The position numbers and the translations under genes were made by a program. A stretch of 10,945 bases of DNA. Source: Porphyrobacter sp. (GTDB lineage Bacteria > Pseudomonadota > Alphaproteobacteria > Sphingomonadales > Sphingomonadaceae). The DNA is taken from assembly GCA_014359685.1 (NCBI GenBank), contig JACIYY010000104.1, positions 1 through 10,945 of the forward strand, read 5' to 3'. The notes under the pieces were generated by a model, which did not search any database, was not told where the DNA came from, and was given only the letters and a program-made list of their open reading frames with translations. Every line of letters begins with the position of its first letter. The stretch's first letter is position 1. This document shows positions 6,317 to 10,945 of the stretch, in pieces.

Positions 6317-6354
6317 CGTCATTGCGAGCCGCCGCAGGCGGCGCGGCAATCCAG
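6317..6354 (+). repeat. Hairpin repeat unit 4 (direct orientation)
   Basis: The core (6318-6353) is identical to the other direct units, and the C-rich lead is GTCCCCCCTT. This is the last unit before hisN, whose start is 67 bases further on. The reading frame of hisN is open backwards through units 2-4, so automated calls could extend the protein wrongly into the repeats. Confidence 0.9.
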
Positions 6355-6420
6355 CCCCACGCCACCGCTCCCGGCAACCGCGCCTCGCCAAGCCGCGACG
6401 GCCGCGCTAACCCGCGCGGC

Positions 6421-7284
6421 ATGACCCTGGCCGCCGACATCGCCCTCGCCCACCGCCTCGCCGACGCCGCGCGCGCGGCGATCCGCCCGCATTTCCGCTC
6501 CGCCCTGATCGCCGAGCGCAAGGGCGATGCCTCTCCCGTCACCATCGCCGACCGCGCGGCGGAGGAGGCGATGCGCCGCATCCTCACCGCAGAGGTTCCG
6601 CAGGACGGCGTGCATGGCGAGGAATTCGGCGCGCATGAGGGGCGCTCGGGCCGGCAATGGGTGCTCGATCCGATCGACGGCACCTGCGCCTTCCTTGCCG
6701 GGCGGCCGATCTTCGGCACGCTGATCGCGCTGCTGGCGGATGGCTTTCCGGTGCTGGGCGTCATCGACCAGCCGATCTCGGGCGAGCGCTGGCTCGGCGC
6801 TGCCGGCCAGCCGACCACGCTCGACGGCCGGCCGGTCGCCACCCGGCCCTGCCGCGATCTGGCCGAGGCGACGCTCGCCACCACCGGCCCGCATTATTTC
6901 TCGGGCACCCAGGGTGCGGCCTACATGGCGCTGGCGGCCGCGACCGATCACAAGCGGATGGTGATGGGCGGCGATTGCTACAATTACGCCATGCTCGCCA
7001 GCGGCTTTGTCGACGTGGTGTGCGAGGCCAGGCTGAAGCTGCACGATTTCGCCGCCCTGGTGCCGGTGGTCGAGGGGGCCGGCGGGCTGATGTGCGACTG
7101 GAACGGCGACCCGCTGCACGGCGGCTCGACCGGCGAGGTGCTGGCGCTGGGCGATCCGGCCCGGCTGGAGGACGTGCTGGCGGCGCTCCACGGACAGCCT
7201 CGGCACGAGCATCACGATCCGGGCGAGTCCGTGCGCCCGAATGACACGGGGCCGGATGAGGGCGCGGGTGATGGGCGCGGATGA
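6421..7284 (+). CDS. hisN: Histidinol-phosphatase of the inositol-monophosphatase family
   Basis: HisN removes phosphate from L-histidinol phosphate in histidine synthesis; it is cytoplasmic and Mg-dependent. The family is clear from HGEEFG at 65-70 (metal-binding Glu67), WVLDPIDGT at 80-88 (Asp83, Asp86), and the second motif LHDFAALVPVVEGAGG at 207-222 (Asp209). The stretch GRPIFGTLIALL with GVIDQPISGERWLG is what I associate with HisN, as opposed to SuhB or CysQ, so the substrate is likely but not proven. I start at the ATG at 6421. No Shine-Dalgarno is visible; CTAA at 6407-6410 could be part of a -10 element giving a very short leader. After about residue 258 the protein carries roughly 29 hydrophilic residues (QPRHEHHDPGES... 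to DGRG) beyond the usual end. Its 3' end overlaps the next gene by 14 bases. No other his gene is nearby. Confidence 0.88.
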   Translation: MTLAADIALAHRLADAARAAIRPHFRSALIAERKGDASPVTIADRAAEEAMRRILTAEVPQDGVHGEEFGAHEGRSGRQWVLDPIDGTCAFLAGRPIFGTLIALLADGFPVLGVIDQPISGERWLGAAGQPTTLDGRPVATRPCRDLAEATLATTGPHYFSGTQGAAYMALAAATDHKRMVMGGDCYNYAMLASGFVDVVCEARLKLHDFAALVPVVEGAGGLMCDWNGDPLHGGSTGEVLALGDPARLEDVLAALHGQPRHEHHDPGESVRPNDTGPDEGAGDGRG

Positions 7285-7720
7285 CCGCGGCACGCCGCCG
7301 CTGTTCCTCTATGGCGTCCTGCTCGGCGCGGTGGCGCAGGGGCCGGCGCGCGAGCTGGTGCGCGGGCTCGGCCCCGGGCGGGCGGCGGTGGCGCGCGGGC
7401 TGCTCTATGCGGTGCCGGCGGGCGGGCGGTTCTACCCGGCGCTGCTGCCCGGCGAAGGCAAGGTCCACGGCATGGTCCACGATCCCGGCGAGGCCGACCT
7501 CGCCGCGCTCGACCGGTTCGAGGATGTCCGCCCCGACGATCCCGCCGCCGGCGAATACCGGCGCGGCCCGATCGAGGTGACGCTCGCCGGCAGCCGCGAG
7601 CGGGTGATGGCGCAGGCCTGGTGGTTCAACCGCCCGGTCGGGCCGCTGATGCTGCCGATCGCGCACGGCAATTTCGTGCAGTGGCTGAAGGATACCGGCG
7701 CCCCGGCCGCTCGCGGCTGA
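7271..7720 (+). CDS. Gamma-glutamylcyclotransferase-like (AIG2/GGCT family) protein
   Basis: The 149-residue product has the family's N-terminal LFLYGVLL (11-18), where the YGxL loop binds the gamma-glutamyl group. It also has the central KVHGMVH (64-70), the LDRFED segment (80-85) whose glutamate Glu84 is the expected catalytic residue, and a following Tyr96. Enzymes of this fold release 5-oxoproline from gamma-glutamyl amines or amino acids. The family has varied substrates, and none can be assigned here. The start at 7271 is favoured by GAGGG at 7258-7262, eight bases upstream. In-frame ATGs at 7241 and 7256 would give longer forms with unconserved residues. It overlaps the end of hisN, so the two are probably co-transcribed and perhaps translationally coupled. 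The C-terminal half is unusually tryptophan-rich (AWWFN at 116-120). Confidence 0.85.
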   Translation: MGADDRGTPPLFLYGVLLGAVAQGPARELVRGLGPGRAAVARGLLYAVPAGGRFYPALLPGEGKVHGMVHDPGEADLAALDRFEDVRPDDPAAGEYRRGPIEVTLAGSRERVMAQAWWFNRPVGPLMLPIAHGNFVQWLKDTGAPAARG

Positions 7721-7969
7721 CCCTGTCCTACGGCGCCGCCGCGCGGCTATGGGCGCCGCGCCGATTCGCCGCTCGTTGAAAGGCACCCTCGCGCATGTGT
7801 TTCATCAACAAGCCTGTCCCGCGCACCCGGCGGCGGTCCGCTTGGCTCTTGCCTCGGGCGCCCGGCCGGATTATGGGCGCGCGCTTCATCGACACGTGAA
7901 TGACCGCCGGCCTGGCCATCAGGGCTGCCAGGGCTGGCGTGGACGTGTCCCTCTTCGAAGGAGACGAAA
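7721..7969 (+). promoter_or_regulatory. Leader region of rpmI-rplT
   Basis: These 249 bases hold no convincing gene. A promoter candidate lies at 7849-7877 (separate entry). If used, the leader would be about 85 bases. That leader contains CCTGGC (from 7910) pairing with GCCAGG (from 7926) around a 10-base loop. In E. coli the rpmI-rplT leader is bound by L20 to repress its own operon; whether this leader does the same cannot be told from sequence alone. A strong Shine-Dalgarno, AAGGAG, is at 7958-7963. Confidence 0.35.
7849..7877 (+). promoter_or_regulatory. Weak promoter candidate for rpmI-rplT
   Basis: TTGCCT (7849-7854) and TATGGG (7872-7877) are 17 bases apart. The spacing is ideal, the -35 match fair and the -10 match poor. 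It lies about 90 bases before the rpmI start, where a ribosomal-protein promoter is expected. Confidence 0.22.
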
Positions 7970-8173
7970 ATGCCCAAGCTGAAGACCAAGAGCGGGGTCA
8001 AGAAGCGATTCAAGATCACCGCCACGGGCAAGGTCAAGCACGGCGTTGCCGGCAAGCGCCACCGGCTGATCAGCCACAACGCCAAGTACATCCGCCAGAA
8101 CCGCGGCACCAGTGTCCTGTCCGAAGCGGACACGCAGACGGTGAAGAAATGGGCCCCCTACGGGCTCGGCTGA
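7970..8173 (+). CDS. rpmI: 50S ribosomal protein L35 (bL35)
   Basis: The 67-residue, very basic protein begins [14 protein letters not shown], the L35 opening, and continues with [19 protein letters not shown] (29-47) and the ending KKWAPYGLG typical of alphaproteobacterial L35. It is a component of the large ribosomal subunit. The ATG is six bases after a strong AAGGAG (7958-7963). rplT follows after 32 bases, the usual rpmI-rplT pair. The translation-initiation factor gene infC, which precedes rpmI in many bacteria, is not here. Confidence 0.98.
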   Translation: MPKLKTKSGVKKRFKITATGKVKHGVAGKRHRLISHNAKYIRQNRGTSVLSEADTQTVKKWAPYGLG

Positions 8174-8205
8174 GCGCGTTGCAACGGACGAACAGGAACT
8201 AGACC

Positions 8206-8568
8206 ATGACCCGTATCAAGCGCGGCGTGACCACGCGCGCCAAGCACAAGAGGTTGCTCGACCAGGCCAAGGGCTATCGCGGGCGCCGCAAGAACACCAT
8301 CCGCGTCGCCCGCCAGGCGGTCGAGAAGGCCGGGCAATACGCCTATCGCGACCGCAAGGTGAACAAGCGCAACTTCCGCGCGCTGTGGATCCAGCGGATC
8401 AACGCCGCGGTCCGGGCCGAGGGCCTGACCTATTCGCAGTTCATGCACGGCGTGAAGCTGGCCGGGATCGAGCTCGACCGCAAGGTGCTGGCCGATCTGG
8501 CGATGAACGAGAACGGCGCGTTCGGCGCGATCCTGCAACAGGCCAAGGCCGCGCTGCCGGCCGCCTGA
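8206..8568 (+). CDS. rplT: 50S ribosomal protein L20 (bL20)
   Basis: The 120-residue basic protein carries the L20 blocks [21 protein letters not shown] (3-23), [20 protein letters not shown] (23-42) and [21 protein letters not shown] (48-68). The C-terminal domain contains [25 protein letters not shown]20 is needed early in 50S assembly by binding 23S rRNA; in E. coli its C-terminal domain also represses its own operon. AGGA at 8194-8197 lies eight bases before the ATG. A short CCTGC/GCAGG hairpin (8574-8587) follows the stop without a T-run. In many bacteria pheS comes next, but here a regulator gene intervenes. Confidence 0.98.
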   Translation: MTRIKRGVTTRAKHKRLLDQAKGYRGRRKNTIRVARQAVEKAGQYAYRDRKVNKRNFRALWIQRINAAVRAEGLTYSQFMHGVKLAGIELDRKVLADLAMNENGAFGAILQQAKAALPAA

Positions 8569-8817
8569 GCGCACCTGCCGATGCAGGCGGGGGAGCGCGT
8601 GCCGGGCGACCGGCGCGCCTCCTTTCTGCGTCCGGTGGCCCCGTCGCCGCGTCGCTTGCCGGGCGCGCGCGGTTTCAGTACCGATGCGGTTGCCGTTTCG
8701 TCGTCGAGGCTTGCGAGTCGCACAATCTGCGGCCCGGCCGTCGCGGCGAGGCGAAAAGGGGGGGGCTCCACATCCGGCGGGCATGCCGGGGGGAGCGGGC
8801 AACGGGGTCGCGAATCG

Positions 8818-9750
8818 ATGGCTGCCGATTTCTCGGTCGAGGTGCGATTCTATCGCCTGAGCGACAGCCTGCAGCCCTTCTTCACCGCGCTGACCCAGTT
8901 CGACATCGTCTGCCCGCCCGGCGCGATGATCGAGGACCTGCTCCACCCCGAATGGGGTGCGCTGCGCTTCAACACCGGGCAGCCGCTGGTCGCCGCCTCC
9001 GGCACCGGCCCGCTGGCGCCGTGCCCGCGTTGCGCGGCCACCGGGCCGACCAGCAGGGCGATCCGCTTTGCCGTCGGCCCCTCGCGGGTGTTCGGACTCG
9101 GCCTCCAGCCCGCCGGCTGGGCGCGGTTCGTGGGTGCCGATGCCTGTGATTTCGCTGACCGCATCGTCGACGGCGCGCAGCACCCGGCCTTTGCCGCCTT
9201 CGCCCCGATCCTGCCGCTGGTGCAGGATCGGCGCGCCGCGCCGGCAGCCGTCGCCGAGCGGATCGACGCGCACCTGCTGGCCCATCTGGAGCGCACCGCG
9301 CCGCCGCCCCAGCCGCAGCTGCGCCTGACGCAGATCCGCCTGCTCCACGAGGCGCTGCGCGACCCCGGCGTGGCCCATGTCGGGCAGCTGGCCGAGCGGG
9401 CGGGGCTCGGCCTGCGCTCGCTCGAGCGGATCAGCCTGCGGACCTTCGGCTTTCCCCCCAAGCTGCTGCTGCGCCGCCAGCGCTTTCTGCGCAGCCTCGC
9501 CCGCTACATGCTGGCGCCGGGCGGCAAGTGGAGCGAGGCGCTGGACGAGCAATATTGCGACCAGGCGCAGTTCGTCCGCGACTTCCGCGCCTTCATGGGG
9601 ATGACCCCCAGCGACTATGCCGAGCGGCCGCACCCGATCCTGTCGCGGATCATGGGCCAACTGATGGCCGAGCTTGGCGCTGCGCCCCAGACCGACCTGC
9701 CGACGCTGCTGCGCTATCGCAGCCAGCCGCTGGCCAGCGGCGAACGGTGA
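8818..9750 (+). CDS. AraC-family transcriptional regulator
   Basis: The 310-residue protein has a C-terminal AraC-type DNA-binding domain with two helix-turn-helix units. The first is at about 185-210 (VGQLAERAGLGLRSLERISLRTFGF), the second at about 236-262. The signature region contains PPKLLLRRQRFLRSL (213-227), DQAQFVRDFRAFMGMTPSDY (248-267). The N-terminal 170 residues (RFYRLSDSLQPFFTALTQFD...) are a sensor domain of a type I associate with sphingomonad AraC proteins; its ligand is unknown. The frame is open upstream to 8581 without a stop, but that part is low-complexity and unconserved. ATG 8818 begins the recognisable domain, though no clear ribosome-binding site precedes it. It lies 249 bases after rplT and 67 bases before pheS, all in the same direction. 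Target genes cannot be inferred. Confidence 0.88.
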   Translation: MAADFSVEVRFYRLSDSLQPFFTALTQFDIVCPPGAMIEDLLHPEWGALRFNTGQPLVAASGTGPLAPCPRCAATGPTSRAIRFAVGPSRVFGLGLQPAGWARFVGADACDFADRIVDGAQHPAFAAFAPILPLVQDRRAAPAAVAERIDAHLLAHLERTAPPPQPQLRLTQIRLLHEALRDPGVAHVGQLAERAGLGLRSLERISLRTFGFPPKLLLRRQRFLRSLARYMLAPGGKWSEALDEQYCDQAQFVRDFRAFMGMTPSDYAERPHPILSRIMGQLMAELGAAPQTDLPTLLRYRSQPLASGER

Positions 9751-9780
9751 TTGCCGGCCATCAGGACGGCGATTAGGGGG

Positions 9781-9808
9781 TTGGCAGGCGCCGCCGCCCG
9801 GCTACAGC
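9781..9808 (+). promoter_or_regulatory. Weak promoter candidate for pheS
   Basis: TTGGCA (9781-9786) is followed after 16 bases by TACAGC (9803-9808), inside GGCTACAG. Transcription would start only a few bases before the ATG at 9818, giving a nearly leaderless mRNA. This fits the absence of a Shine-Dalgarno before pheS. A similar GGCTA.AG motif precedes prs. It is a pattern match only. Confidence 0.25.
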
Positions 9809-9817
9809 GCCGCGACC

Positions 9818-10945
9818 ATGGAGACCACACACGAGCTCGACCGGCTGGGGCAGGATGCGCGCAGCCGGATCGCCGAAGCCACCACGATCGACGCGCTGGA
9901 GGCGGTGCGGATCGCCTTTCTGGGCAAGCAGGGCAGCATCTCGGCGCTGCTCAAGTCGCTCGGGCGGATGAGCGCGGAGGAACGGCAGGCGCAGGCCCCG
10001 GCGATCCAGGCGCTGCGCCAGCAGGTCAGCGACGAAATCGCCCGGCGGCGCGAGGCGCTGGAAAGCGCCGCGCTCGAACAGCGGCTGGCGGCAGAGCGGC
10101 TGGACCTGACGCTGCCCGCGCCGCAGGCGCCGGGCGGATCGGTCCATCCGGTCGCGCAGGTGATGGACGAACTGGCCGAAATCTTCGCCGATCTGGGCTT
10201 TTCGGTCGCCACCGGGCCAGAGATCGAGGATGACTGGACCAATTTCACCGCGCTGAACATGCCCGAAAGCCACCCGGCGCGGGCGATGCACGACACCTTC
10301 TATTTTCCCGACGCCTCCCCCACCGGCGGGCGGATGCTTCTGCGGACCCATACCAGCCCGGTGCAGGTGCGCACCATGCTGGCGACCGCGAAGGACCATC
10401 CGGGCGGTGCGCCGCTGCGGATCATCGCGCCCGGCCGCGTCTATCGCAGCGACAGCGATGCCACCCACACGCCGATGTTCCACCAGGTGGAAGGGCTGGT
10501 GATCGACCGCGACATCCATCTCGGGCACCTGAAATGGACGCTGGAGACCTTCCTCAAGGCCTTCTTCGAGCGCGAGGATATCGTGTTGCGGCTGCGCCCG
10601 TCCTATTTCCCCTTCACCGAACCCAGCGTGGAGGTCGATGTCGGCTTCGCGCTGGACAACGGCCGCCGCGTCCTTGGTGGCAGCGGCGATGCGCCCGGCC
10701 ATGGCTGGATGGAGCTGCTGGGCAGCGGCATGGTCAACCGGCGGGTGATCGCGATGAGCGGCCTTGACCCCGATGTGTGGCAGGGCTTCGCCTTCGGGGT
10801 TGGCGTCGACCGGCTGGCGATGCTGAAATACGGGATGGACGATCTGCGCGCCTTCTTCGACGGCGATGTGCGCTCGCTGCGCCATTACAGGTTTTCGGCC
10901 TTTGACCAGCCGACACTCTCCGCCGGGGTAGGGGCGCGGGCATGA
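9818..10945 (+). CDS. pheS: Phenylalanyl-tRNA synthetase alpha subunit
   Basis: PheS is the catalytic subunit of the alpha2-beta2 enzyme that charges tRNA-Phe. The 375-residue product is complete. It has an N-terminal coiled-coil tRNA arm (about 1-90), then the class II core: HPVAQVMDELAEIF (110-123), GPEIEDDWTNFTALN (133-147), HDTFYF (158-163), LLRTHTSPVQVRTM (174-187, motif 2 area) and RVYRSDSDATHTPMFHQVEGL (207-227). FPFTEPSVEVDV (264-275) and the motif 3 region GFAFGVGVDRLAMLKYGMDDLR (323-344) follow. A short insert near 280-296 and the tail after RHY are features I recall in sphingomonad PheS. The ATG at 9818 fixes the usual N-terminus; no ribosome-binding site is seen. The TGA at 10943-10945 overlaps an ATG at 10942, so pheT probably starts there, just beyond the window. 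Confidence 0.97.
   Translation: METTHELDRLGQDARSRIAEATTIDALEAVRIAFLGKQGSISALLKSLGRMSAEERQAQAPAIQALRQQVSDEIARRREALESAALEQRLAAERLDLTLPAPQAPGGSVHPVAQVMDELAEIFADLGFSVATGPEIEDDWTNFTALNMPESHPARAMHDTFYFPDASPTGGRMLLRTHTSPVQVRTMLATAKDHPGGAPLRIIAPGRVYRSDSDATHTPMFHQVEGLVIDRDIHLGHLKWTLETFLKAFFEREDIVLRLRPSYFPFTEPSVEVDVGFALDNGRRVLGGSGDAPGHGWMELLGSGMVNRRVIAMSGLDPDVWQGFAFGVGVDRLAMLKYGMDDLRAFFDGDVRSLRHYRFSAFDQPTLSAGVGARA

Noticed and set aside
6140..6354. Direct repeats with spacers, resembling a short CRISPR array
   Set aside because: Spacing is irregular (118 then 60 bases between direct units), one unit is inverted, the repeats are long two-stem palindromes with related spacers, and no cas gene is present.
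7900..7975. A frame reading [24 protein letters not shown], resembling the N-terminal FAD-binding segment of flavoproteins
   Set aside because: It lacks the GxGxxG loop, runs directly into the rpmI ribosome-binding site and gene, and continues as shadow sequence of L35. Probably chance in GC-rich DNA, though a decayed fragment cannot be excluded.

Overview
The window looks like a chromosomal segment of a high-GC alphaproteobacterium, most likely of the order Sphingomonadales. Coding regions are strongly G/C-biased at third positions. Four things point to Sphingomonadales: the first 41 residues of a sphingomonad-type TonB, a secreted protein placed upstream of hom, a small secreted protein with a C..GEIVVCA motif, and the sequence style of Prs and PheS. 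This placement rests on remembered family features, not on a database search.

Layout. Positions 1-124 hold the 5' end of a leftward tonB gene. A 371-base divergent spacer with two dyads follows. Rightward from there are a secreted protein of unknown function (496-1431) and homoserine dehydrogenase hom (1541-2881). A leftward secreted protein of unknown function (2907-3371) has a doubtful start. Next come class II fructose-1,6-bisphosphatase glpX (3575-4573) and PRPP synthetase prs (4744-5679). Positions 5703-6354 form a repeat island: four identical 36-base hairpin units in direct orientation, one diverged unit in the opposite orientation, and a small GIY-YIG nuclease gene (5838-6125) between the first and second units. 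The inositol-monophosphatase-family gene hisN (6421-7284) follows and overlaps a gamma-glutamylcyclotransferase-like gene (7271-7720). The last block is rpmI (7970-8173), rplT (8206-8568), an AraC-type regulator (8818-9750) and pheS (9818-10945). The pheS stop overlaps an ATG that could start pheT just outside the window.

How the genes fit together. Most are housekeeping genes: threonine/methionine branch entry (Hom), gluconeogenesis (GlpX), PRPP supply (Prs), histidine synthesis (HisN, which depends on PRPP upstream in the pathway), and translation (L35, L20, PheRS alpha). They do not form one operon; spacers of 60-370 bases separate most of them.

The most notable part is the repeat island. 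The opposite-orientation unit differs from the other four in both hairpin arms, yet the changes are paired so the hairpin survives. A nuclease gene sits between two units. This resembles the arrangement of REP elements with RAYT transposases, but with a GIY-YIG protein in place of the transposase. That reading is inference. Other points of interest are the missing start of the leftward secreted protein, the regulator gene inserted between rplT and pheS, and the long leader before rpmI.
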